This document shows positions 36,080-48,208 of a stretch of DNA of 64,000 bases, one piece after another (the first letter of the stretch is position 1; the number at the start of each line of letters is the position of its first letter). Source of the stretch: Marsupella aquatica. Its lineage: Eukaryota > Marchantiophyta. A model generated the notes under the pieces. That model was not told the DNA's origin, did not search any database, and saw only the letters and a list, made by a program, of their open reading frames with translations. The position numbers were made by a program, and so were the translations under genes. The stretch covers positions 12,462,001 to 12,526,000 of the forward strand of contig OZ316897.1 in assembly GCA_973895155.1 (NCBI GenBank), in the 5' to 3' direction.

Positions 36080-36675
36080 CTTCTCACTGTTGGAGCGGAT
36101 TCGAGACTCACGAAGGAGATGGAGAGCCTTTCTTCCTCTCCTCCTTTCCCCTCCTCTCCCCTCCTCTTCTCTCGCTAGAGACTCTGCTCTGCGCTTCGAT
36201 CTTACTCGGTTGATGGGTCGCAAGATTCTGCAGAGGAGATTGCGTTATTGATGACGCTTTTCAATGTTGGAGTGGATTTAAGAGTTAGGAAAGGAGATAC
36301 TCTTCGCTTGCTAGAGACTTTGCTCTGCGCTTCGAGCTGTGTGGGTTGATCGGTCGCGAGATTCTGCAGGGGAGATTGAGTCATCGATGACTCTTCTTAT
36401 TGTTGGAGTGGATTCGAGACTCCCGAGGGAGATACTCTTCGCTCGCTAGAGACTTTGCTCTGCGCTTCGAGCTTGATTGCTCGGTTGATTGGTCGCGAGA
36501 TTCTGCAGGGCAGATTGAGTCATCGATGACTCTTTTGTATTGTTGGAGTGGATTCGAGACTTACGAAGAAGATGGAGAGCCCTTCCTCTTCGCTCGCTCT
36601 ACGTTGCTCTGCGCTTTGAGCTTGCTCGGTTGATCGGTCGCGAGATTCTGCGCGCAGATTTAGTCATCGATGTCC
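36080..36675. repeat. Leader tandem repeat, four ~140-bp units
   Basis: GTTGGAG(T/C)GGATTCGAGACT-type starts lie at 36089, 36266, 36402 and 36542. Each unit continues with GAGATACTCTTCGCT or GGAGAGCC, CTAGAGACTTTGCTCTGCGC, GGTCGCGAGATTCTGCAG and TCATCGATGA. The array ends 65 bases before the coding start of the next gene. Confidence 0.85.
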
Positions 36676-36730
36676 TGGTTCGTCATTGAGGCATGAGCAG
36701 GAGCGGGAGAGGCTGATGCGGAAGTATTAA
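36670..36730 (+). promoter_or_regulatory. Three chained short upstream ORFs
   Basis: uORF1 36670-36696 (MSWFVIEA), uORF2 36693-36716 (MSRSGRG) and uORF3 36716-36730 (MRKY). uORF1 overlaps uORF2 through ATGA and uORF2 overlaps uORF3 through TGATG. uORF3 stops nine bases before the main ATG at 36740. They matter only if transcription starts upstream, which the telo-boxes suggest. Confidence 0.5.
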
Positions 36731-36739
36731 GGGAAAGGG

Positions 36740-39700
36740 ATGCTGGAGCACGCAATGCCGGGGGAAGCGCGCGTGTCGAATGGCGTTCCGGCAGAACACC
36801 GCCTCAAGCAGCAGCAGGCGGCGGACCGAAGTGGTCATAACGATAAGGCGCTGCAAGAGGTGAGTAGTTGTTCGTCGTTCTTCATGGATCTGATTGTCTC
36901 ATCGCTGGTTGTGCACCTCTCCCTCCTCCGTGATTTTCTTGTGTCTAGTGTCCGTCAGCTGTGGTTGGCTCGTCGTAGCATGTGGTGAAAGTTATTGTTC
37001 CGCTTGGGCTTGTCAAATTGCCTGCGAGGAGGGGCCATTAGATATCGTAGATCATAGAGATCGCTGGCGGTAGCAGTAGAGTCACCTCTCGGTGTAGTGT
37101 TGGTGGGGGCGCGTTGCTGTGCTCTCTCCGTCTCTCACTCGGTCTTTGAGAGCGCTTGTTTGATTCGTCAATTCGTTCGCAACGACAGTGGTAGGTTGAA
37201 GCGTTTTGTTGAAGCTCCGCGCAGCAATCTTCTAACTTAGCTGTATTAATTAACAGTCTCCTTCAAGTCGTTGGCAACTAGGTCGAAGGATTTTTTCCTA
37301 ACTCTAACAAAGAAATCTTAGCTCTACTCATACTGTCTCGTCTTCGTTCGCTACCATATTTGGTTTAAGCATTGCTTCAAAGCTCAGCATATAAATCTTA
37401 GCTTTACAAACACTCTGTCTGTGCACTGCTTTTCGAGCATTCAATGATCTTTGAGTTAAACGTATTAAAATTCCTCCAGTTCACTTTGACGTCTTTGCGG
37501 CAATTGGGACTTCCGGTTGTGGTCTAGCAAGCAACTGAATAAATTAAGAGAATTTCCCCCTGCTCCGAACGATTTCTCTCTGCGGGAAAGGCCCCTGCGG
37601 ACGGGCGGACGGACAATACTTTCGTTAGGGAGAGCCTTCATGTCACTCGGGAATTCTAAACTCCGTCTCCCTCATGCAGATGGCGGACAAGTTGGAGAAG
37701 AGCGAAGCTGGTAGAAAGAAACTGCGACAAGCAATTTCAATGCTCAAAGAGAAAGTGGAAGCTAATGAGAAGGTACTGCAAGTCAATGAGATTCTTCGGC
37801 AAGGTATAGTTTCTCCCATGGCTAATTTTGTTTTCTTTGTGCAATCCCGTGGCCACCGTGTTCCTGGCTGGGTAACTAAATTCACTCACCTTAAATATTC
37901 TCTTCATCTTCCATGGAGGTGCTTTCCCACACGAATTTGACTTCAATTTTTTTCCCCCTGAAGATTTTGTCGTGTTTTCTCTGCAGAGTGTGAAAAGGAG
38001 AGGCTGCGTGCGGAATCTGAAAGGAACAGGGCGGAGGAGGAAAAAAGGCTCAGGGAACAAGTGGAGCAAGAAGGCCATTCTACGAAAGAGCAGTTGGTCC
38101 GTGTTCTACAGCGTGCGGAATCTCAAAGGAACAGGGCGGAGGAGGAAAGAAGGCTTAGGGAACAAGTGGAAAAAGAAGGCCATTCCACAAAGGAGCAGTT
38201 GGTCCGTGTTCTACAGCGTGCAGAATTTGAAAGGAACAGGGCGGAGGAGGAAAAAAGGCTTAGGGAACAAGTGGAGGAAGAAGGCCACTCCACAAAAGAG
38301 CAGTTGGCCCGTGTTCTACAGCGTGCGGAATCTGAAAGGAAAAGGGCGGAGGAGGAAAAAAGGCTTAGGGAACAATTGGAGGAAGAGGGCCATTCCACAA
38401 AAGAGCAGCTGGTCCGTGTTCTACAGCGTTTGGATGCTGTGGAACGAAGCTGCAAGGCGGAAAAAAGTAGCAATATTAGCCACCGGACAGAAAACACTCG
38501 TGGGACTAACGTGGAAGGTTATCCAGAGCGACCATGTATCAAGAGTAAGCATCCGAGGGCTCCCGATGATGGCGACGTGGAGACCAAACTTGACATTGGA
38601 AATCCCTTGCTGCCCCAGAAGGAAAAGATATTTGAGTCACCCAAAACTGGGACTAAAATAAATAGAAACAGGGACAAGAGAGATAAAGTTCCAGTTGCTC
38701 TTCTCAAAGAGATAACAAAGCTATTTCTAAAGGAAAAGAAATCCCACGAAAAGGTGGAGCAGAAGCTAGCTGCCCTTCAGAAAGTGCTTCAAAATAGTGA
38801 GGATGATGAGTCTGCGAAGCAAGGGTTAGGCACCGTTAAACTAGAAAATAGTAGAAAGAGGAAAAGAAGTGAGAGAAAGTCAGGTCATTCAGACCCCAGA
38901 GGATGTGGCAACGATGATTCTGAAGCAGGCTGGAAATGCCAAAAGACTTTCAAGGATTTGAATCGCCCTCAGTTACCTGATGTTGGCCCTGCATCACTTG
39001 TACTTGATGGTTGGGCAGCTGCTCCAAATGTCATAGACCCATGCCAGGAGATGGATGTCGATATAGAAAACCTAAGTGGGGATGACTGTAGTGGTGGGTG
39101 GGACTCAGATTCAGAAGATGAGATGGGGGAAGACTGGTGGACACAGGAACGGATATTGCTGTCACCGAGCCTTCCGAAAGTACAGCCCCCTTCTTTGCCG
39201 CTGGAGGGGCCAGATTCCAACGCTCCATCACCGTGGCCCGCTGCAAGTGACATGAATCTTGAAGACTTTTCTCTTTTCCTGGATGTGCTACCGCCTATCG
39301 ACCAAGAAGTATGTAACGAGGAGAGGGCGGTAGCAAATCTTCCTGATATCGCAAGTTCAAAGTCGGAATCCGAAGAGCTGCACATTGAATCGCGTGGAAC
39401 AGTCCTAGACGAACAGCATAGTAAAGAACTCCAACGAGGGTTGGCGGCAGAACAAGCTTCTAGCAACCTTGATAAATGCACGGAAGAGTCTCCTAGCAAT
39501 AATTTGATCCTATGTTTAGAAAGCGGATCCAAACTTACAGACAATCCAGGTGGTTGTGTAGAGGATGAGGGAACGGAAGTTGTGATTGCTGGGTCCTCGT
39601 TTTGTGATATGCCGATGAGTTCGGGGTCCCGACCCGAGGCTTCTTTCTGCCCTCAAGATATCAGCGTCGTAACTGTTGGAAAATCTGAAGGCATGCATGA

Positions 39701-42700
39701 CAGATTGACGGTTGATGCTGGAGCGAGAGGAGACGACGTTCTTGTAGACTCAAAGGGTGTCGTAAAGGAAGAGAAGGTGGATGCAGCACAATGTACTCCA
39801 AGGGGACATGTTGTAAACCTATTTCCCTATACTGTGGAGCTTGTTGTGGAAGGTTTAGCACAGGAAAGAGGGGTTAATTCTACTGGGAGCGCTCTGCTGC
39901 AAGGATCTCTTGGTTCTACGAGTGACATTTCTAATAAGATAACGGAGGCCTTTGGAAGGACTCGAGAAGCCTTGGAGAGGGCTTTGAATCAGAGCAATGA
40001 CGATGCCTTTGGATGCAGCCTGGCAGTTGCACAGGAAATAGCCTCCATTTTTGTGAGCAGTACTCTATTGAAATCGTGAGTTTTCCCAAAATACATGCAT
40101 CCAGACTTGATGTAAATTATTATTTTTGTCACGCCATTTTCTGTTTGCTTCGAATATTGTACTCTGTATCATGTCTCTTCTAGTCTTGGTTGAACGGTAT
40201 GGCATACTTCTAAGATAGTCCACTCTCATGCCAATGTCTGATAGCCTGATATTGGATGTCTCGATGTAGATTTGCCCATCTTTCTCTTATTGTTGAGCCT
40301 CTATGTATTGGCATTTTGGCCTCATCATGCGGGGATTGGTCATTGGTAAGGTTTGAGGGTGGGTTTGTGGCCATTTTCTGATTGTCATGCCTCGGGAGCT
40401 GCAGCTGTCCCACTTCCATCAGTTGGCGTGGGCTATACGTTACCTGTACTGACGTGGTTCCCCGTCAACATTCACCTACAGTAGACCTCCCTGAGCTTCT
40501 TATGAGAAGATCTGTGTCAAGCGATGAAATCTCCCAAACGTAGTCTACGTCCATGTCAACATCAACCTGTCTTTCCTACCTCTTCAGCCTTTCTAGCTAG
40601 CAAATATGTGATCCTTTTCCTTGTTCCTCATCTATATCGTTTTTACTTGCCTCAAATGGGGAATGACGTCACTGTCAATTACTTTGTGCAGACCTGACGG
40701 AAATCACCAGGCTCTTCGGAGGGTGAGTCTCAATCTTTGACTGTCAGGATGGGTTTGATCTCTGACATAGAATGATATTAACATTCACTAATCCCAAAGT
40801 CCAAAACCCTGGTGTAGGACAAGACCGTTGTCCAGCGTAGCTTAAGACCAGTTAAGTGTTTCCATCAGCTCAAATTTTGGGCAACGCTGGATTAAGCAAA
40901 CTATGCAGCTGTCAGTCTCACGAACTTAGTCTCACTCAGGTCTTCCTTTTCACCGAATGATGACATTGGTATCCTATGGTCTTTCTTGGCCTTATAGATA
41001 TATTAGACTATTAGGTTCGCGGTTGCACAATGGACAACGCAACCCACTGAACAAGGCTGGTGACTTCTCAATCTCTGAGTCGACGGCTGGGTAGAAGTTT
41101 AGAACAACGTGAATAGGCTTGGAAGGGGACTTGAATTGTCGCAGCTGGCCATACGCCCAACTTTGTTTGGATGAAGAGTGAAACACTGTTTTTCTTGTGT
41201 CCGGAATTGGCTGTGCATCTCAGGATCACCAGCTGACAAGTTTAGAGACCCACGTGAAGCTTCGTAAGTAACGAAATGGATCTGACTATAGTACAACCTG
41301 AACTCTGGTGGTTGCTTTTTCAGGGACCTGATGTGTATCTTCACGGCAAGCATTGTGGATTCGCATGCACTGTGGGATGATAAGAACACTTCTTCGTGCT
41401 TGGGTTCTGTTTGCAACTCCTTGCAGCTGCTCGTCGACATCGTGAAACAAGGTAGAACTCTTGTTTCTTCTATACCTCCTAGCTTTGTGCAATTCATGAG
41501 CCTCCAGGCTTCTGTCGATTCTGTATATCCAGTGATGGAACGGGAAATGGGCCTCAGTTGTACCTCTTTAAGTGTCATTGATCGGAGTTTTCAATACTCA
41601 GTTGAATAATGTTGCACAAAATCTGAATCCTGCATGTTATAACGTGTTCTCAGTACTATTGCGTTACTTAAGTTAGGACCTTGATTGTTGTATGTCCTGT
41701 CACTGACTCTGCTTTGTGTTTCAGTGTTGGCTGACAAGGTATTTCAAAACATTCATACACCAGATGAAGCGGTTCTACTTTTTGCAGTCCAACTGCAAAA
41801 GTTTCTGATCCAAGGGTCAATTCAGCCAGTTTGTCAACGAATTGATGAGGGCTGTGCCGTGGAGCAATACTTTCATTTCGCCACACCCAGTTCGAAACCG
41901 AGACTCAAAGCCTTGATCAGTGGAGGCAAGCTTCTTGCTGCTTTATGCAGGACAATTGGCAAGCTGGACATTTTGCGCAGCTCTATCTACCGTGTCCTCA
42001 GGTTTTGTGATATGGATAACGATTGCCTCCTTGCAATTATTTCCTCACTTGCCTGTGTGGAGTATGTGAGTCTCTTTTCAGTGGACAAAGATGACATGGT
42101 TGGCCAAGCCGTCCGAGTGGTCATTTCTGAACTTCTCCACGACACCGAAGTGGGAAGACCAGCAGAAACGATTTCAGCAAAGAAAGAAGAGATTGATTGT
42201 CAAATGGAAATGCAGCAGAGCTCATTTACGGAAGCAGAACAAAGTGCAGATTGCACCCTATTGTCTCAGAGTCTGAAAGCCCTTAGAGAAATGATCGGAG
42301 ACGAGGAGGGCTTGAGTTTTGAAGGTTTTGTTCCAAGGCTGGTGGAGTTATTCCACCGGGTGATAACGACCACACCCGGCTCACACCTCATAGGTAACCG
42401 ACATCTTTTCCAGAGGAGCTTGCGGATGATAACATGTGGTAAGATAGAATCTAAGAGCATAATTGATGCCAACGGCCTAGACAAGACATGTAAAGCAAGA
42501 GATGTGACCTGCACTGGTAGTAATCAACCAGAAGCTCAAATTGGAGAGAAAGTTGATGGCAGAAGCCCTGTTGAGGGCAATTGCTGGCGAGATGTTACTG
42601 TCAACAGGTCAATTCAACCCTCGAGCTCATCAGAGGGTGATGCCAATCTCATAGAAGAATGGGAGCAAAACTTCTATGACATCACCAATGCTCTGGAGTT

Positions 42701-43748
42701 GGTGGCCAGTCATTTGGTCAGTTCACCTTATTTTGACCTCGTTTCAGCCTGTGACTCATCCCCTTGCGTGCTTGCTCATATTTATCGCTCTTACTCTTTG
42801 TTTAAGAAGAGCCCCCGCGTCTAAGCGTGATTGTCCCGTCATTCTGTGGTCGTCATATACGACATTTTCTTAATGCCATAAGGAGAAGGGTTTGATGATC
42901 TCCGTTGCAAAATGTTGTTAGATTGTGACAACCGAGACAGCTTTGAACGCTTAAGTCTCGAGATGGCACCGTAGTTATTCAGGGTTTAGGGTGTTGTCCC
43001 AGGAGGCTGAGAATGGATTGGTATGTGATGCAGGGTTGGGAGTGGACTTACAATGACTTCATCGTGGAGCATCTGTGGAAGCTTGTTTCTCCTGGAGCAC
43101 CGTCAATGACTGTAGCATGTGTAGCATACATGTTCGGTCTTCTTGGCCGGTAACATCTCCACCGAACCTATTGTCCTGGTGCTAGTGTTCATTGTGTAGA
43201 GAGCTCTTCAAATTCCGTAATGGAGTCGTTGATGGGAGTCCTGGGTACTCTTCCTAATCCTGCTGCTGTATGGCCAGATCCTTTCAGACCACAGACGTTT
43301 TTATCATATGCCATTTAGTCACTGTCAACTTTTGTGATTCTAATGTTCTAACGGTGGCATATATGATTGCAGTCTTGGGAGGGAGGTTGATGGCTCTGAG
43401 CTTCCAGGAGTGGATGAACTGCGGAAGAGCCTGTTGGTCGTTTTGAGTTTAGACCAATCGAGTCCCACGCTGAGTAGAGGTCCGATACATAATTTTTCAT
43501 TCACGGCGCAAGTAGCTGCCGCACAAGCTTTGCTGGTGTTATCCAGTTCCAACAGGAAGGATGAACTCATTCCTAGAAAAGATTCAGAAAGAGTTTTCTC
43601 GAAAAGCAGTAAGCTCCATGCCAAATCTGTGAAATCGTTGTGGAACTGGGTTCAGGCTTCAAAACCGGAGATACAGGAGATCTTACCTTCATCATTGCGA
43701 TGTGCTTTGCTCTCAATCGACAAGAACAATTTTGTTCCTATTTTCTAG
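36740..43748 (+). CDS. Large coiled-coil nuclear-type protein, MEE22-like
   Basis: Exons 36740-36859, 37680-37803, 37987-40075, 41324-41451, 41725-42716, 43034-43149 and 43373-43748 agree in phase and give 1314 residues. Residues ~41-240 are a charged coiled coil beginning LEKSEAGRKKLRQAISMLKE, which recalls the N-terminus of plant MEE22 (maternal effect embryo arrest 22). Inside are four 35-residue repeats marked by GHSTKEQL at ~111, 146, 181 and 216. An NLS-like SRKRKRSERK lies at ~370 and an acidic, Trp-containing patch (DSDSEDEMGEDWW) further on. The second half (from ~700) is predicted helical, with conserved-looking blocks such as FTAQVAAAQALLVL. The exact role is unknown to me; the MEE22 link rests on memory of its N- and C-terminal pattern. 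The start could also be the in-frame ATG opening exon 2 (37680). Confidence 0.75.
37987..38430 (+). repeat. 105-bp coding tandem repeat (35 residues)
   Basis: GGCCATTC.AC(G/A)AA(A/G)GAGCAG starts at 38073, 38178, 38283 and 38388, exactly 105 bases apart. Copies are over 90% alike, so the array is young or kept uniform. Each encodes RNRAEEEKRLREQVE plus EGHSTKEQLVRVLQRAES with small changes. Confidence 0.95.
40692..40722 (+). other. Candidate 31-base cassette exon in the 1.25-kb intron of the MEE22-like gene
   Basis: The intron from 40076 to 41323 contains TTTGTGCAG, then 31 bases, then GTGAGT: good acceptor and donor. Joined to exon 3 it reads SPDGNHQALRR without a stop. Because 31 is not a multiple of three, the next exon would be read out of frame and stop after about 18 codons. 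Confidence 0.35.
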
Positions 43749-46470
43749 ACATTACAGACACAGTGCACCTCACCCAGGGTTCATTTTTTCTTTATTTGTA
43801 CAGTAGAAAATTTAGCAGGCACCGCCATTTTACCATGTAAAGGTCCTATTCTTCTATTAGTGCAGGCAGGTACCTGGGAATCTCTCCAATCCCCAAGGAG
43901 ATTCAACCCAAGCCAGATGTGGTGAGGTGAGCGGATGACCCAAAGCTGGGTCTATGGACAAGTCCTTTTATCGGGTACAGTTTCAGATGAAGCTGTAAAA
44001 GGGTTTGTCAGGCACGTGCTGACCTCACTGGAAGACATGCTTTTGTGTGTATAAGTCGCATCCAACTAGTCCGAATAAAATTGGATTGTTCACTTCTTTC
44101 AGAGCACTTGCTTTCACTGTTGGAAAAGGTACATTCCCAGCTCCGGTGTCTTTGTGATAAACCAATCCCTTGAAGTCAAACCAGGTACAGTATAGGCTTA
44201 GGGGCTTGATAGTAACTATCACTATCAGGCTTTCAGTCAGAAACATAAACAAAATCTGGATAGTCACCTGTGACTGCAGAGCATTTTATGTCCGCTATGT
44301 AAGCAAGACAACGCACGGCAACTAAGCAAGCATTGTCTGGCAATAGCAGACACTGTTGATCAAAATTATAACCCCATCAAGTTTTTGAAGATTTGTTCAG
44401 TTCTGATCTGCCTGGCCTTCTCAATGCCTTCACAAGGTACCAGTGAGGTTGCGAGTTCGAACTTGGAAGGCAACTACTTATTCCACAAACCACCCACCTT
44501 TGGATATTCACCCGTATTGTCCTCTGGATTGATGTCCCACAAAACTCACTAGGTCTATCCAATTCATTAACATCTTCTAATCTGCTCTTCACAGTATCGG
44601 CGATTTACCTTTTTGTCAACATGATCACGTACAGGACAATGGTTATCTTCATCATTCCCACCTACAGTCAAAGGCACTCCTACGATGTTGTCGTGAAGCT
44701 ATATCTCCAAGACCGAGAATGTGACCAGAATTGCTTATATTTATGAACTGAATGAAAGCACTTTTCCCTGTGATGAGTTTGTTAGCATTCTATATCATCT
44801 GACCAAGAATGTGACCAGAAGTACATATACTTATTAGCTCAATGAAAGCGCGTTTTCCCTCTGATGAATGAATCAAATCACTAACGATCTCCTGACGTTG
44901 GCTGCTGAGGAATTTGGTTTCCACTATTTCAAAGAATAGGAGTGTTTTCTTACAAACCATGATAGATTCAAGAGTAGTACAAATTGGTTCAGCTCTCTCT
45001 GCAAGATTTGCAAGTGATATTAGGTTTTGCGAGCTTTCTTCATCAGAAACAATGTCAAATCCTGACGTGACGATGTAATTCAATCTGTGTGCAGTACTGA
45101 ACTGTTGTCCATGAGCTATAGATTGCACTGCGAATTCAAAGATAGGGGCTAATGATCAAGTTTTTGAATGGGATATATTCTCCGGTTACAATAAGTCAGT
45201 TGTTCTACACACATCCTTACAGCTATGTGTGTTATATACCCAGCCATAGTTTTAGATTCTAGCCTGATTACCCATTCATTGAACATATATGCATATGAGG
45301 ACAAAAAAACCTTGCAAATATTCTTGTTATATCATCTCCCCTCATTTTTAAAAATCCTTAATTGGGTCCATAATCAGAGTTATGGGATGGACCAACTTTC
45401 GGTCACGGTCCAGGTTTGAGACCCCCTTAGGGTATAAGAGTCCAACCTGGAACACACACATAGTAGTAATTTGTAAAGGGGCATGAAAGACATTTCCAAT
45501 TTTGGTCCAAGTTATTTTGTACTTTTTTAATCATTTACATTTGTGGACATTTAATACAACTGTGAAAAGAGGAGGTCATTATTCCTATAGTAGGTGTTAA
45601 TGTGCTAGATGGGGAGTACCTAACACATTAAATGAGAGTTTTCTGTCAATGCAGCCCATGCAAAGACAGGAGACTCACCTTGTAACTCTAAAAAGTGAGT
45701 TGCCTTAAAAGTAGGGCATGAAAAGGTTTTTTAGCCAAAACTCAGGGTGAACTAGCAAAATGAATATATTATTCTAAAGCAACAGCGCAATGGATTATAT
45801 AGAGCCAACACAAGCTATGCTCTATAGTCTTTATTTCAGAGTAGAAGTCTCTTGGTGGAAACCTTAAGATGAAAATCTGAAGTCTTTCAGCCATGTTGTT
45901 ATGGGAGAGTGTGAAGTGTTTGCAACTTACAAATGGATGCCTATGAAGGTGCACTAGGAGTCCACCTTTCCGAACAAACCAAGGATAATATGTGGATGAA
46001 GTATTTCAGTGGCTATTCAAGAAGCTTTTGACTGTCTGTTCTTTCGATATACAGTGAAGTAATGTAGTACGAACGAGCTGGTTGAGACTCTGAGCTACCT
46101 AGGTACATCTTTCTCAATTATTTTGGTATCCTATTGATCGTCAATACAGTCGGGAATACAGTGCCATTCGATCCCCTAATCGAGTAACAGAAAAAGCCTG
46201 CGCCTTGGGTTGATTAATGTTCTAAAATTAGTAAAAACATCTCATAGATCTTAAGTGTGCTAATGCCTGCTAGCAGAGCATTATGGACCATAGCTCTCAA
46301 AACTCAAGCTAGAAGCCCTCATTTCCAGGTCATTATGGAGAATATTGCAGAATGATATTTGGACCCTCACAAACTGAGCTCATTATACATACATTATTTG
46401 TACTCAAATAAACCCTAAACAATATAGCTAGGGGGTCCACCAACTAATAATTAAGTTACACCTCCTTCGG
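43749..46470. other. Intergenic; repeat remnants
   Basis: No gene. A tRNA-like GCGAGTTCGAACTTGG box at ~44449 may come from a SINE but lacks an A-box. GAATGTGACCAGAA appears at ~44718 and ~44806. Around 45340-45385 it resembles the dispersed repeat at 27.45 kb. Confidence 0.5.
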
Positions 46471-46635
46471 CTATTTTTTTCATGGACCTCCCAAATGAAA
46501 AGTATTACTTGAAGGGACCGACCCTGGCATACCAACGTACATATACCTTCAATCAATGTACCCAAAAGCTCATGGGCCCAGGTGATTGCCCTTCAATCAA
46601 TGTGCCCAAAAGCTCATGGGCCCAGGTGATTGGGG
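46471..46635. repeat. MITE end relic and 44-bp tandem duplication
   Basis: CATGGACCTCCCAAATGAAA and AGTATTACTTGAAGGGACC at ~46482-46520 resemble the left arm of the 23.2-kb element. From ~46546, TTCAATCAATGT.CCCAAAAG plus CTCATGGGCCCAGGTGATTG occurs twice. Confidence 0.6.
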
Positions 46636-47012
46636 AGAAAAGCTTGGTTTGGGGTTCCAACAAGCAAATACCTCCACCTCCCTCAAATCAATCTAAAGCG
46701 AGGTACTTTACCAGACCTCTCTAAATGCCCAGATTGAACGGACCGTGGCGAGGTTTTTGCAGGTCAATACGGCAAACCTGTGCTGACTTATCGAGATCAC
46801 AAAAGTCTGAGTAGTTGAGCTTTGAATGTCATCAATCGGATGGGTCTTCATTTTTGCAAATGCGTGCTCTGCTTGCCAGACAGGAAGTTTCACGTGCAGA
46901 AATTAAAAGCTCCCTTAAGGATGCTCAGCTCTAACACATTCGATGCATTTTCTGTGCAATTTAGGGTTTGGAGACCCGCCTGGAGGGCCTTCAATTCGCG
47001 GTTTGCACTCAA
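46636..47012. other. Intergenic, no gene seen
   Basis: Short frames on both strands with no features. It may be promoter of the kinase gene. Confidence 0.35.
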
Positions 47013-47520
47013 GGACTCTAATCATGATGTACGTTTGTCTGTGTATTCAAATGTTAAAGCTGCGAAGTTTCTCTGTGGGTCATAATGGGCTCATTAGTTC
47101 GTCTTGTCTCGTGTTTCAGGCGAATTGTGAATATTGTGGGCAGCTGTTTTGTAATGTTTTCTACACCATCACCCATCTCTCTAAGGGACTCATTGTTACT
47201 GTTAAGCTCTTCGGGGTCCCGTCTTCTTTGGTCTGCTGCAAATGAATCTACGCTCGTCTTCTTCTTTCTGCTTGGACTCTAATAATTCTGTTGAACGTTT
47301 GTCTTTGTATTCCAATGTTAGTGCAGCTTAGTTTCTCTGTCAGGCGAATTGCGCTCATTGTGGCCGCTTCTGTGATGTTTTCTACACCATCTCTCTTGGG
47401 ACAGAGTGTTACTACTAAGCTTTCCGGAGGTCCTTCTCTTCGTTTGTCTGCTGCAAGTGAATGTACGTTCGTCTACGTTCTGTTTTGGCACGGACATTTC
47501 TCTTCCGCAATGAATTGCAA
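47013..47520. repeat. ~261-bp tandem duplication upstream of the kinase
   Basis: GGACTCTAAT...ACGTTTGTCT.TGTATTC at 47013 recurs at 47274, followed in both by TTTCTCTGT, AGGCGAATTG, GTGATGTTTTCTACACCATC (or its variant) and GTCTGCTGCAA.TGAAT. The copies have diverged. The Phe/Leu/Ser-rich frames here are not recognisable proteins. Confidence 0.75.
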
Positions 47521-48208
47521 TTTTCTCTTCCGAAACTGGTTTACTTTCGTCTTTTGCACACTGAAGTCATTCTAGTTCTGATTAAGATTCTGTCCTTGTT
47601 CACTGTCCGTGCTTTTCTTCTACAGGTTGGTTTCGGTGGGCCTAGTGCTTTGTGCTGGGAACACGAATACTAGGGGAGCCTGAAGGTTGGAGGGTTTCCT
47701 TGTCGGAAGCTCGATCTTAGATTTTGGGAGGGGTGGACATCAATCGGATGCCAGTGTCTCGATCATTGCTCGCGTTTAGGTGATACTGGTGCATTGTTTC
47801 TGTGGGCAATTTGGAACATCTACGGCACTTAAAGCTCACGAGGCGCCATGGCCAGATGACCTTTGATCACTCTATTGGGGAGTTCACGATCTGCATTTAG
47901 CTGCTGGATACGAGTATGGGACCTTCGATCACTCTATCGGGGATTTCATCATATGCAAGTAGCTGCCGGATACGAGTACGTGCATGTAAGAGTTGAGCAG
48001 AGCGAGGCTTTCTGCGACGTCTTGGCGAGACATCTTAATGGGGTGCGTAAGCAGCTGTGGTCCTATCGGGATAACGTTATTTTGAATACAATAAAATGTT
48101 CTACTCGTGGTAGAAGTATTGAGGATGAAAATGAGGTCTACATCAAATGTGATAATTTTGAGGCTTGATAACTGGATATGCTGATTGCTACGTGTCTTTC
48201 TGTTGCAG
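47521..48208 (+). other. Upstream region of the kinase with a 62-bp duplication (47863-47985)
   Basis: GATCACTCTAT(T/C)GGGGA and AGCTGC(T/C)GGATACGAGTA occur twice, 62 bp apart. I searched here for exons coding an ectodomain (LRR, lectin, malectin or signal peptide) and found none I can support. The missing 5' exons of the kinase must be here in unrecognised form, further upstream, or absent. Confidence 0.4.

Noticed and set aside
38123-38497. 124-codon minus-strand Ser/Cys-rich repeat frame
   Set aside because: Shadow of the 105-bp coding repeat on the plus strand.
37972-38661. 229-codon plus frame rich in Lys/Arg/Ser
   Set aside because: Out-of-frame shadow of exon 3 of the MEE22-like gene; the other frame is 672 codons and phase-compatible with its neighbours.
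44440-44465. tRNA-like GAGTTCGAACTTGG box
   Set aside because: Lone B-box-like match without a cloverleaf; at most a SINE relic.
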